From the NCBI RefSeq assembly GCF_047511655.1, contig NC_133401.1, positions 16,800,501 through 16,864,500 of the forward strand: 64,000 nt of DNA. Direction: 5' to 3'. Shown piece after piece: positions 11,035-22,900 of the stretch. The position numbers and the translations under genes were made by a program. Origin of the DNA: Castor canadensis. Its lineage: Eukaryota; Chordata; Mammalia; Rodentia; Castoridae. The notes beneath the pieces are model-generated. The model did no database searches. It worked only from the letters and a program-made list of their open reading frames with translations, and was not told the DNA's origin. Each line of letters begins with the position of its first letter. Within the stretch, counting starts at the first letter, position 1.

Positions 11035-11840
11035 CTAGGAGTGGGACAGTTGGGGGAGAGGGTAGGCACGGGGTGTCCCTCCCCCAGAGATGCTGATGAT
11101 GAACCAGGGCACTAAGGGCCCTGCTTTGGGCTGGAGAATGTGGAGGTGGTTTCCAAGGGAAAGGGGAAGATGAAGGGGATGGAGGTGGGTCTCAGCTATC
11201 CTAGTCTATAAGGTCATCAGGCCATGACATCTTGGTTCACTAACAGCCCTTCGAGCTGACCACAGCCACAGTACTGAGCAAGCCACTCTCAAAACAACTC
11301 TCAAGGCTGCCTGGCTTGTCAGACTCCATAAGAATAGATTTTCAGAGTCCAAGGTGAGCACATTACAACATTCTGATCTATCAGAAACCACCAAAGTATG
11401 CCAGCTTGCCGGAAGCCACCAAGTCAATCTAATCCATGGGATCACAGAAGCATTCCAGCCCAAGAGATCCAACTGTGGCACACGGAACTCTATACCAGGT
11501 CACCCTGGCCTGACAGAGCCAACCAACATTAGGCTCGTCAAAACCAACGAAACAAAGCCACGTAGACACAGGCATGCACACAAAAGGCGGGGGTGGGAAT
11601 GGGGTTTTTTAACAATGGTTTTCACCAGCTCCATCTCCCACCCCTGCCTGCTAGAGTGAGTTCACATAATTGGTGTGTTTGAATGGAGATGACCTTCACA
11701 GTCTTGGGAAGTTTTCCTTAGAATCCTTCAAATTGGATCCAAGTTCCACCCCTTATTCTTTTCCTAGGAAAACCCCAGGCCAACACCCCTAAAGAGGAAT
11801 GTGGGTAGAGAAGGAGGGTCCAGACTGGCCACTGTCCAAT

Positions 11841-12003
11841 ACAGGAAGTGCATGCTTCATCCCAATAACATCACAGGAAGTGACCTCAGACTCCACAGGA
11901 AGTACATGCCCCCCTGATCTCACTAAGTGATCTTCAAGGAAGCATTCATAGGAAGTGCTTGTCTCTCATTATTACAGGAAGTGACCTCTGGGGAAGTGCT
12001 TCC
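11841..12003 (-). repeat. Degenerate ACAGGAAGTG repeat block in 3' UTR
   Basis: On the plus strand ACAGGAAGTG or a one-base variant starts at 11841, 11873, 11895, 11948 and 11974, with a shorter GGGGAAGTG at about 11990. Spacing is irregular (16-53 bp). As DNA these are ETS-type GGAAGTG motifs; as mRNA they are repeated CACUUCCUGU. Confidence 0.6.
11953..12003 (-). promoter_or_regulatory. Two miR-302/372/520-type seed matches in 3' UTR
   Basis: The mRNA-sense strand has AGCACTT at 11959-11953 and again at 12000-11994. The second extends to GGAAGCACTT, complementary to nucleotides 2-11 of miR-302-type miRNAs. Both sit inside the ACAGGAAGTG repeat block, so repeat growth may have created them. 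Confidence 0.4.
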
Positions 12004-12576
12004 TGTGATCGCATAAGGAATGCCCAGAAGCACCCTAGAAAGTACTTGATTCAGTAATGTATCACAACAGAGACCCTCATTCCCACTATTCTAGGAAAAG
12101 CCACAGAGGTGCCACAGAGTGCTCCAGCCTCTCTCAAGAGTCCTGTTCACAGAACCATCCCAATCCCAGAGCTGGCCTCATTCCCAGCAGGACTCTCTTT
12201 CCTCATTTGACCTGACAACAAAAGAGTGAAAATTCCACTCAGGAGGGGCCTCTCAGTTGGGGTAGAAGAGCTGAGGAATTCTGGGTCCCTGTTCCAAACG
12301 CCCCATGTGGGCTCAGACTCCTGGGCTAGCTCTGCTCCCATCACTTTCCCTGGGATGTCAAAGCAGAGAGGCAGGGCTTTGTGTTTAGGGGTGGCCCCTC
12401 ATTCCAGGTAACCCAGAGGCTCCCTCCCCTCCTCCCATGTGAGAACAAAAACTTATAAAGGGAGAAAAATCCTTACCCGGGAGGGAAAACAAAAAAAGAG
12501 AAAAAAAATTAAAAAAAAAGGAGGGAAAGAAAGAGAAAATAACGCTTTGTTTTCTATTAAAATCAACAAAATGCAA

Positions 12577-12584
12577 TATATACA
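12577..12584 (-). promoter_or_regulatory. Pumilio motif UGUAUAUA in 3' UTR
   Basis: The sense strand reads TGTATATA, matching the PUM1/2 consensus UGUANAUA, about 300 nt after the stop codon in an AU-rich stretch that would be accessible. Confidence 0.5.
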
Positions 12585-12880
12585 GATATCACACAGACCT
12601 GGGCCCTGGTAGAGGAGGGTCAGGCCCAGTCAAGCACAGGGAGGGAAGAGGGGGTCAGTTCAGGGCGGGGGAGGGGGCTTCTGAGCCCCTTCCCCAACCA
12701 TCGCTCAATCCTGCCTACGACTACTAGGGGAAGGTGCAGTCAGGCCTACCCCAGCGCGATCCTGATTAGAGCAGGATTTCACCAAGCTGAGGTCAGGAGC
12801 TGGGGGAGGCCAGAGGGAGAGGGGAGGAGGAGGAGGAGGGGAGGGAGAAGGGAGAGGGGTGGGGAACACACACGCAGGCC

Positions 12881-13963
12881 TCATCCCACTTTCTGGGGAT
12901 TCGAGGCCCTCACCCCCTGCTCGTAGGTGACCCGCTGGCTGATGAGGTATTGAGCGGCTTGCGTGGCCGCGGGGCTGCCCGTGATGGTGACCCGCCGGTT
13001 CCGCGTGCCTGGCAGGAACTCGCCCTTCTTGGAGATTTGGATGCGGGCGCCTGTCAGCTCCTGGTACTCCACCAACGTCTTGCCCCCTTTGCCCAGGATG
13101 GCTCCCACCAGGTTCTCAGGCACCGCAATCTCCACCAGCTCCTTGGCACTCTCGGCCGCCAGCTTCTCCGCCGTCAGGAAGCCCCCGGCCGCCCCGGCTG
13201 CTGCAGCAGCAGCCACCAGCGGGCCGCCCCCTCCCCCGGCCCCGCCACCTGCCCCGGCCCCGAGGTAGCCATTGGCGGCGGCGGCCAATGCAAAGGACCC
13301 CAGGGCTCCAGGGGGCGGCGGGGGCGGCGGGGCGGCCCCTCCGGCTGGCCCGGCCCCTGCCTCGCCCGCGTAGGATGCCAGGAGGTTGGCGGCGGCGGCG
13401 GCGGCGGGGTTGGCACCTGCGGCCACCGCGGCCAGGACGCCAGAGGCTGCGGCCGAGTTGAGGCCCAGGCCCAGGGAGTTGGTGTTGTAGCCGTAACTGG
13501 CCAGCGTGTTGAGCGCCGTGCTGATGGCCAGCAGATCGGTGCCCGAGAAGGCAGGCAGGGCTGCGGGAAAGGCGCCCACGCCCGCCAGCCCGGCGGGGCC
13601 CAGCAGGCCCGAGGCGGCGGCTGCCGAGGCGGCGGCGGCGGCGGGCAGCACGTCAGCTGGGCTGGCATACGGCGAGCCGGTGGGGTTGGAGTTGGCCACG
13701 GGACCAGCCACGTTGGCGTAGCTGATGTTGAGACAGCTGCTGCTCTGGGGGTCTTCCTGTACCTTCTGCACGATGGCACTCACGGCCTTGTGCACCTGCT
13801 CGGGCTCGCCGCTGACCGTCACCACGCGCTCCTGCAGGTTGATGCCCTCCGGCTTCTGCGACAGCTGCACCCACGCGCCCGATTGCTCCATCACGGCTTT
13901 CACCGTCGCGCCACCCTTGCCGATGATCAGGCCTGCCGTGCTGTTGGGGACGATCAACTTGGC
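12881..13963 (-). CDS. NOVA2: NOVA2 coding exon 4 (KH2, Ala/Pro/Gly linker, KH3, stop)
   Basis: Acceptor TTGCCATGCAG|GCCAAG at 13964/13963 follows a strong CT-rich tract. The exon encodes residues 133-492 and ends in TGA at 12883-12881. KH2 starts [18 protein letters not shown]. The linker (about 200-400) has alanine runs, a seven-proline run and Gly/Ala repeats, and KH3 carries [20 protein letters not shown]. The C-terminus is SNPQKVG. High GC makes the opposite strand open for long stretches; those frames are shadows. All of KH2 and KH3 in one exon matches the known NOVA gene layout. Confidence 0.97.
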   Translation of the reverse strand, partial: AKLIVPNSTAGLIIGKGGATVKAVMEQSGAWVQLSQKPEGINLQERVVTVSGEPEQVHKAVSAIVQKVQEDPQSSSCLNISYANVAGPVANSNPTGSPYASPADVLPAAAAASAAAASGLLGPAGLAGVGAFPAALPAFSGTDLLAISTALNTLASYGYNTNSLGLGLNSAAASGVLAAVAAGANPAAAAAANLLASYAGEAGAGPAGGAAPPPPPPPGALGSFALAAAANGYLGAGAGGGAGGGGGPLVAAAAAAGAAGGFLTAEKLAAESAKELVEIAVPENLVGAILGKGGKTLVEYQELTGARIQISKKGEFLPGTRNRRVTITGSPAATQAAQYLISQRVTYEQGVRASNPQKVG

Positions 13964-16900
13964 CTGCATGGCAAGGAGAGAGACAGAGAGAGAGGCAGGG
14001 TTTGCATGTCTCAAGCCATTCCCGGTTCTTTCCAACCACCCTCCCCCACCAACGGTCAAGGTTAGGCCCAGCAGGTCCTCTTGATATGCACCAGGGTGCT
14101 CTCACTGGTTGCTAATATTTCCACAATGGTTGGTGAGTTGGTCTTCAGGCTCCCTGGGCAGTCCCTCAGCCACCCTGTTCTACATCTCTGGGACCCCAAT
14201 ACCTCCTCTGTACCTGGCACTTAAAAGGTTTAAGGGTTGGCTCAAGGGTTGGCTCAGTGGGGGTTTGCACAGCTCCTGCTCCTAGCTGATACTTCTGCTG
14301 TTAAGTACTCTTTCTACCCCCAGTCCCCAAGGCTTCAAGTGTCACTTAGCAGAGGAACCACTTGAGGCCTAAGAGGTGAAGGGACTTGTCCCAAGGTCAC
14401 CCAGATAGTGAAGGAGCTGATGTCCAGCCTCTTGGCTCCTGGATTCACTGTGCTCTCCATTGTATGACACGGTCTCTAAGATCAATATCACTGTTGTTCT
14501 CATGGGTTGAATTGTATCCCCTTCTTTCTTTTCTTTCTCCCTTTCTCTCTCTTTTTTGGCAGTACTGGTGTTTGAACTCAGGGCCTCCCAAATAAGCCAT
14601 GCCTCCTTGTCTATCTCTTGGCAATACGGGGGATTGAACTCAGGGCCTCACACTCTCTAGGCAGGTGCTCTACCATTTGTCCTACTTCATCAGCTCTGCT
14701 TTTGTGTTGGGTATTTCCAAGATAGGGGCTCTCAAACTACTTGCCTGGGCTGGCTTGGAACCTTGATCCTCCTGATCTCTGCCTCCTGAGTGGCTAGAAT
14801 TACACGCATGAGCCCCAGAGCCCAACTGGATCTCTCTCTTTTGCCCAGGCTGGCGTTGGACCAAGATCCCACTATCCCTGTCTCTTGAGTAGCTGGGATT
14901 ACAGCTGGGAACCATCATGCCTAGCTCTCCTGCTCTTCCTCCTCCTCCTTCTTCTCTCTCTTTTTTTTTTTTGATAGGGTCTTACCATGTATGTACCTCA
15001 GCCTGGCCTCCAACTCCTGATCTTTCTGTCTCAGCCTCCTGAACAGCTCCCCCTCAAATTCTTATGTCAAAATTCTTGCCCCTGGTACCTCAGAATATGA
15101 CTGTGTTTGGAAACAGAGTTTTTAAAGAGGTGATTAAGTTAAAAATGAGACTGTAAGGGTGGACCCTTATCCACTGTGATCGGTGTCCTAAGAAGACTAG
15201 CACATATACACACAGAGGAGAGACTGTGTGAAGACACAGGGGAAAAGAAGAGCATCCACACACCAGAGAAGCCTCAAGAAGCCAACCCTGTTCACACCAT
15301 GACCTTGGCAAGAAAGTAAATTTTTGTTATTTAAACCATCCAGGCTGTGGTACTAACTAGAACACTACTCAGTTGTCTTATCTGATTTCTTACTTTTTTT
15401 TTTTTGGCAGCCCTGGGGTTTGAACTCAGAGCCTCATACTTGCTAGGCACCTTACCACTTAAGAATCACTCTACCAGACCTTTGTTGGTACTGAGTGTTA
15501 TTGAGATAGGGACTCATGAACTATTTTCCTAGGCTGGCTTAGAACTGAGACCTCTCCTTCGTGAGTAGCTAGGATTATAGGTGTGAGCCACCAGCACCCA
15601 GCTGAGGTGCTTGCTTAGCAAGCTCAAAGCCCTGAATTCAAACTCTAGTATTGCTCCTTTCCCCTGCCCCCAATAAAAAGGCCATGAGTTAGAAGAGGAA
15701 AACCTCTCATTTAAAGATAGTGGTTTCCTAGTCTGGCGCCTAGAGGGGCCAGCTTGGGGAAATAGTTCACAAGACCCATCTCCAAAATAAGCAGAGGAAA
15801 ATGGACTGGAGGTATGGCTCAAGTGTAGAGTGCCTGCTTTGCAAGTGCAAAGCTTGACCACAAGAACAAACAAAAGATAGTTGTTCCCTTTTCAGCTGAA
15901 GAGCAGCCCATCCTTCAGCCAACTGTCTGTCCAAACAGCTGCATATCTGGGGGATCTTAATTTTGGGGGACTATTTTAAGACCAAAATCCCTTTTCACAT
16001 CTCCAAGGGCATTTCTTGGGCCTCACATATGCTAGCCAAGTGCTCTACCACTGAGCTACATCCCCAGCTCTCTCCAACACGTATAACTGTATACATATAA
16101 ATATATACATATAAATTCCACCTTCTAAAAATCCTTCCTACATCTTCTTAGACCTGTGGATTCTCCACTTATAAGCCAGAGGGTGGCAGGGATTTGTGAG
16201 TTTGTAGGGGGACTGGGGTGGGGGAGAGGGCAGATGCAGACATTCAGTAGGAAAGCCTATGGTGTCTTTGCCCCACAATGGAAAGTCATTTCCTCACAAG
16301 GAGGAACTATCCCAGGTTTTGTATCACTACTTTTTTTTTTTGAGACTACGTCTTGCTATGTGGCCCAGGCTGGCCTTGAACTTAAGATCCTCCTGCCTCA
16401 GCCTCCTGAGTAGCACAGCCATGCTCAGTATGTATGACTGCTTTTTTCTTTGACAGAATTGGGGTTTGAACTCAGGACCGTGCACTTGCTAAGGCGGTGC
16501 TATACCACTCGAGCCACTCCACCAGCCCTTTTTGCTCTGGTTATTTTAGAGATAGGGTCTTGCTTTTTGTCCAGCTCTGCCTGGACAGCAATCCTCCTAT
16601 TTATGTTTCCCACTGTTAGCTGTGATGGCAGACATGTGCTACCACATCCAACTTTCTTGTTGTTGTTGAGATGGGGTCTCACAAACTTTTTTGCCCAGGC
16701 TGGCTTGAACTCATGGTCCTCCTGTACCAGCCTCTGAGTGCTGGGATTACAGGTGTGGGCCACCATGCCTGGCTCAAGTTTTTTTTTTTCTCACTATTTA
16801 AAGAGTTACAGAATTTCCAGGAATTCAACTACCTTCCAGAAAATGTCCAAATCCTAGTTTGCTATTTTTTTGGGGGTGGTACTAGGGTTTTGAACTGAGG

Positions 16901-19900
16901 GCCTTGCACTTGCTAGGCAGGTGCTTGACCACTTGAGCCACACCCCAGACTATTCAGTACCTGTGTGACCTTAAGAAAATGCTTTCACCTTTCTGTGCCT
17001 CAGTTTCCTCTGGTCCATCATTAGCAAAGTCACACTTGGCCTGTAAAATTATTGGGAAGATTGCAGTGACTATAAAGTGACTGCTGATGTCTGGCACATG
17101 GGAAGACTGAACTTTGTTTTGTTCTGAACTTTGCCAGCAGTGGCTCATCATTTTAAAAACCTTGACACGAGCCGGGCAGTGGTGGGTCAGTGCCACTCAG
17201 GAGGTGGAGTGACTCAGGAGGCAGAGATCAGGAGGATCGTGGTTTGAAGTCAACCTGGGCAAACAGTTCATGAGACCTTATCTCGGAAAAACACATCACT
17301 AAAAAAAGGGCTGGTGAAGTGACTCAAGGTGTAGGCTCTGAGTTCAAACCCCAGCATTGCAAACTAAACAAAAAAACCTTGACACAAACAGGAATGCCAC
17401 TTGTATCATTCAGATCTCCAATACCACATTCGGCTTGCTTGGCATTTGCAGCTGTGTCACTCAGCTGTGTTTAGGTGGGACCAATGACTATGTTGTTATT
17501 CTTTTTTGAGGGGGGAGTTGAACTCAGGGCCTCCTGCTTGCCAGGTGAGTATTCTACTACTTGAGTCACACTCTCAGCCTTCCCCCCAACCCCTGTTTTT
17601 TTTTTTTTGTTTGTTTGTTTTTTAGTTTATTTTTCAGATAGGGTTTTGGGCTTTTGCCTGGGGCCAGTCTCAGAGTGAGATCCTCCCATCTCCATCTCCC
17701 ATGTTGCTGGGATTACAGTTGTGCTTCACCATGCCTGACTTATTTCATTAGTTCTTCTACTGTGGTCCCAGCTGAGTATTTACATATTAAAATTAATCTT
17801 ATTTTGTAACTAATCATTTTATTTCTCCTGCATTTTTAAACATTTTATGGAGGCAAAAATCCCTCCCAAGGCAATGTGGTTTGAGGCCAGCTCAGGCAAA
17901 TTTTTTTTTTTGTGGCACTAGGGTTTGAATTCAGAGCCTTACGCTTGCTAGGAAGGCACTCCTACCACTTGAGCTACTCTGTCAGCCCAAGACAAAAAGT
18001 TTGAGAGACCCCATCTGAACCAATGGTTGGGAGTGGTGGCACCCACCTGTCATCCTAGCTAGTAAGGCAGCACAAATAGGAGTATCAAGATCCAGGCCAG
18101 GCAGGCAGTGAGACACTATCTCAAAAAACAAAAACAAAAACAAAAAATAAAAACAAAAGCAAAAAGGGTTGGTGGAGTGACTCAAGTGGTAGAGCGCCTA
18201 CCCAGCAAGTGTTGAAGTTCTGGGTTTAATCCCCACTACCGCCAAAAACAAAATTAAAACAAAACAAACAAAACCTAAAAAAGTCTCATGGGATAAATCA
18301 AATGTGCAGTGTATCCATTCAATGAAGTATTAGTTGAGGTTAAGTTTAAATAAACAAAGTAGTGATGCAGCTCATGCTACAACATGCTACAACATGGATG
18401 AACCTAGGAAACATCATGCTAAGTGAAGGAAACCACGTATGATTCCCTTTACATGAATATCTACAGTATGCAAATCCACAGAGAAAAACCATAGATTAAT
18501 GGTTGCCAGGGGAGGAGAGAAAGGGTTTGGGGGTGACTGCCAACTGGAATGGGGTTACTTTTGGGGAATGTTCTGGAATTAGATGGTGGTGATGGTTGAC
18601 CATATCTATTGTGATTCCATTAATATGAATGTCCAGAATAGGCAAATCTATAGACACAGAAAGTGATTAGTGGTGACTTAGTGATGAAGAGGGAGTTAGC
18701 TGGGGCAGGGGAGAGGTTTTGAGGGGTGGGAGTTAAGAGGATCAAGATTTCTTTTGGAGGTCAGCCATGGTAGTGCTCTCCTATAATTCCAGCTACTAAG
18801 GAGGTGGAGGTAGGAGGATCACAGTTTGGGCCCAGCCTGGGCAAAGCTAATTCCAGACCATCCCTGAGAAATAAATTAAAAGCAAAAGGACTGGGAGTAT
18901 GGCTCAAGCTGTAGAGTGAAAGGCCCTGAGTTTAATCCGTAGGTACCAAAACCAAACACAAACACAAACACAAAACAAAACAACTTCTTTTGGAAGCCAG
19001 GCATGGTCCCAGCACTTGGGAGGCTGAGGCAGGGGGACTGAGGCAGGGGGACTGAGGCAGGGGGACTGAGGCAGGGGGACTGAGGCTACATACTGAGATC
19101 CTGGCTCAAAAAACATCTTTTGGAAGTGATGGAAATGTCCTAAAATTAACTGTGGTAATGACTGAGCAATTCTGCAACTATAACAAAAGCCACTGAGCTG
19201 TACATTTTAAATTGATGAATTGATACCTCAATGAAACTGAAAATATTTTACGGGTGTGTAACCATTCTGTTCTGTATATTTCAAAAAGCTAGAAGAAAGG
19301 ACTTTGAATGTTTTGAACATTTTTCACCCGATTCAAATACAACACAGTTACATATGTCATATACAAGACATGACATGGCACCCCAATGACAGGCACAATT
19401 TTTTTTCAGTACTGGGGTTTGAACTCAGGGCCTACACTTTCAGACACTCCACCAGCCCTTTTTTCCTGATGGGTATTTTCAAGATAGGGTCTCTCGAACT
19501 ATTTGCCCAGGCTGGCTTTGAACCTTGATTCTCCTGATCTCTGACTCCTGCATAGCTACGATTACAAGTGTGAGTCACCAGCATCTGACACAATTTTTGT
19601 TTTTAAGACAAGTTAAAAGTCAATTTAATTTAAAAAAAAATCTTGTGAGTTTAGACCTGTTTTATGTGTATGGCTTAGGAAGTCCCTTTACTTTTCAGAG
19701 ATACTTTTTCCACACCTGTAAAATGGGCATATCATTTATGATCCATTCTGTTTTGCAAGCTTTCAGTGAGACCCGGGCGTCCTGCTACAAGGCAGCCACT
19801 CAGTTCACTGTGGCAGCAGGGCTCCTGCTGTCTCAGCAGAGCAAGCTCCAAATCCTACTTTGCTATTTATTTGACAAATGCTTCCAACTATGTGCCTCAA

Positions 19901-22900
19901 TTTCCTCATGTCCATTAATAACACAACCAACCACACTTGCCCTGTATAAATTTCTTTTTTGGGGCCAGTACTGGGATTTGAACTCAGGGCCTCATGTTTA
20001 CTAAGCAGGTGCTTTACTGCTTGAGCCACACCCTCAGCCTTGCCTTTGTAATTATTTGGAAGATTTCAGTGGCTATGAAGTGACTGCCTAGTGGCTGGCA
20101 CAAGGGAAGCCCTAAGAAAATGACAGGTGTCTTCACGATAGACCCTGAATTGTAGCACCATAGCATCTTAGACCTGCAGGTGCAGACTCACAGAATCCTG
20201 GAATCCCAGAATTTTAAGAACAATAAAAATCTCAGAATAACAATGACAATATTCTTGGAATCTTGGAACTACAGGGCCACAGAGTTATAGGCATTTTAGC
20301 TGGGTGTGGTATTCACGCTTGTAATTCTAGCTACTTGGGAAGCAGAGATCAGGAAGATCATGGTTTGAGAGTAGCTTGGGCAAAAAGTCGTTGAGACTCC
20401 ACCTCAACAAAAAAGCTGAGTATGGTGGCACACACTTGTCATCCCAGCTACATAGGAGGCAGAAAAGTACCTTATCTGAAAAATAATTAAAGCGAAAACC
20501 ACTTGTGGCTCAAGTGGTTGGGTACCTGCCTAAGCCCTCAGTTCAAACCCCAGTACTACCAAACAAAACAAAACAACGACAACAAAGAGGCAGGAGGAAC
20601 TCACAGACTACCTGCCCAGTGACTTGCAACATCACAACTACTCCAGCATCAGCAGCTAACAGGGCTTATTGCTTGCCAGGAACTTTTCCAAAAAGTTTAT
20701 TATGGTGATTCACTTAGTCATCACAACAAACCTCTAAGCTAGGCACTATTATTCTCACCACATTTTCTAAACTGGGAAATGGAGACACAGAGAGGTGAAG
20801 TAATTGTGCAAAGTGATACAGGCAACGGAAAGAAGAGTCAGGATTGATTCCAGGCCAGACTCTATGCTCAGATGCCCAAGCCTTATCCCTAGAAATTCTG
20901 ATTTAGTTGCTCTGGGCTGGGGCCCAGGAATATGAATGTTAAGGTACCCAGGTGACTCAGATTCCAGCCAGAGCTGAGAACTACTGGTTCAGCCCAGAGG
21001 TAGTAAATTGATGGCCCTCAGGCCATAGCCAGCCTACAGCCATCTTTTCTTTAATTTTCATAGTGGTTCTTTTGGTGACACTGGGATTTGAGCTCAGGTC
21101 CTCACACTTGCCACACAGGCACTCTACACTTGAACAACTCCACCAGCCCTTTTTTGTGGTGAGGTTTTCGAGATAGGGTCTCTTGAACTATTTGCCTAAG
21201 CTGGCTTCAAACCGTGATCCTCCTGATCTCTGCCTCCTGAGTGGTTAGGATTACAGGTGTGAGCCACTGGCACCCAGCTCAAACCAGTCTTTTAAATCAG
21301 TTGATTTATAAAAAGATTTCTGATTTCTTTGGAAAAGCCTGGAAGATATGGAAACAGTTTGCCATGTTCCCAAAGGGTAAGAAGTGGGTGGGTCTGAGTT
21401 GTTGCGGCCCACTTCAGAGGGCCACAGGCTAACTATGTCCCCTTTCTGAAGCTTGGGGAGCATTCCAATTTATAATCCCTGTTTTGACCCTGCTGCTACA
21501 CTGTAAGGAAAAAGAAACTGAAGCCTGAGAAAGGAAGGGGACCCTGCATACCACAGCAAGTGCAAGTCAGAAAAGGAATAGCCCTGTTTCCTGATTTACA
21601 AATCCCATAATAACAACAGCTAACACTCCAGCCTCAGACCTCAATCTTCCTATTTTTCACCTCCTCTGTAGCTGGAATGGCAGGCATACACCACCACTCC
21701 TGGATTATGTGTTGAGATGGAGTCTCATTAACTTTTTGTCAGAGCTGGCCTCGAATCTCTGCCTCCTGAGTGGCTGGGATTACAGGCATTCACCACTGCG
21801 CCTGGTTATGATAAATATTTTTCAAACATCAATGAACGTCAAATACTGTCCTTAAGTAGGCACCATAGATCAAGTCTCTTCTTCAAAGACATGGGTGGGA
21901 AGTGAGAATAGAGTAGGATTCAATTCAACACCTGTGTCCAGAGCCTGAGCCTTTAGCAGTGACCTCCACCATTCTTTGAAGCCCTCAAATAATAAGGCAG
22001 AGGATCAATCCTGGTTCTGTAACCTTTCGACTCCGCTGTGGCACAGTTCCAGTGGATTAGGGGAAGGCAGGTGGAAGGCTCAGGCACAGATGGTTCTGAC
22101 TCCACTTTCCCTGCAACATCCACAAACTCTGGATGAACCCTGAATCCCTTGTGGCCACAACCAAGGCGGAGGCAATGACCTAGTTAGTAAACTGTGCCCT
22201 GCTCCTGAGCCGGGATTCAGGAGGGGCCTTGGCGGGCTGAGGGAGCCGAGCCGCTTCAGCACCAAGGACAGCGGCCTCACTCCTCGCCTAGAGCCCGCAG
22301 CCTTTTTTGGGGAGGGAGATCCACCCGGCTCTCCGCGCACCTTGTTCCCACAGGCTTGGAGGAACTCAAGTTCAAGGTCTGCCCCACCTCAAGGCAACGC
22401 CAGCACCTAAGAATCTCAGATTCTTTGTACCGAGGCCCTCTCTCTGCACTTGCTTCCAGGTAGACATTCACGAACCCGCACCCAGCGACCTCCCTTGCCA
22501 GCGCCGGGCTTCTGTCCACCTTGGCATCCGAGGCGCACATACCCCGGAGTGCGGAGTTCCGAGAAGACGGGGTTCGAGCGCCGTCGTTTCCGCGCTCCCT
22601 TTCCCCCTCACTCCTACAGTCAGGACCGCGAAACCAGGGATGTTGCCTAGAGCCCACCTGTCCCGCGCGCCGTCGTCATGGCAATCGGAGAGGCCTGGGG
22701 AAACGATTGGTCCTCCCCCGCCACGCCCCTACTCCACCGCTTCCGGGTAACTAAGGCAACCGAGAGGCGCTACCTTCCCTCTTCCATCCCTTCCTAGAGA
22801 GGGTTGAGTAGGATTGGGACCTGCCCCCTCTCTCACTGATGAAACGTCATCTCTACCCCCATAACGGTAATTAGGGGGAAGGAGGACAAGAGAGCACTTC

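Larger units (their letters stand above)
6858..12880 (-). other. NOVA2: Probable NOVA2 3' untranslated region, about 6 kb
   Basis: After the stop codon the minus strand runs about 6 kb without a recognisable B1, ID, L1 or L2 insertion, although SINEs occur every 0.5-1 kb elsewhere. That insertion desert, the lack of any coding frame resembling a known protein, and a plausible poly(A) signal at the far end suggest an exonic untranslated region. It holds three Pumilio motifs, miRNA seed matches, U-rich tracts near 12500 and C-rich tracts near 7000. The exact 3' end is inferred; a shorter form using the ATTAAA near 9693 is possible. Confidence 0.65.

Noticed and set aside
13174-13779. 201-residue minus-strand frame overlapping NOVA2 exon 4
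   Set aside because: Out-of-frame shadow of the alanine-rich linker; Pro/Trp/Arg-rich with no domain.
12881-13990. YCAY clusters indicating NOVA autoregulation around exon 4
   Set aside because: Only scattered YCAY tetramers were seen near the exon 2, 3 and 4 splice sites, not the dense clusters typical of NOVA targets.
12950-14065. 371-residue plus-strand open frame opposite NOVA2 exon 4
   Set aside because: It is the GC-rich antisense shadow of a real exon; the product is Gly/Arg/His-rich low complexity with no domain.
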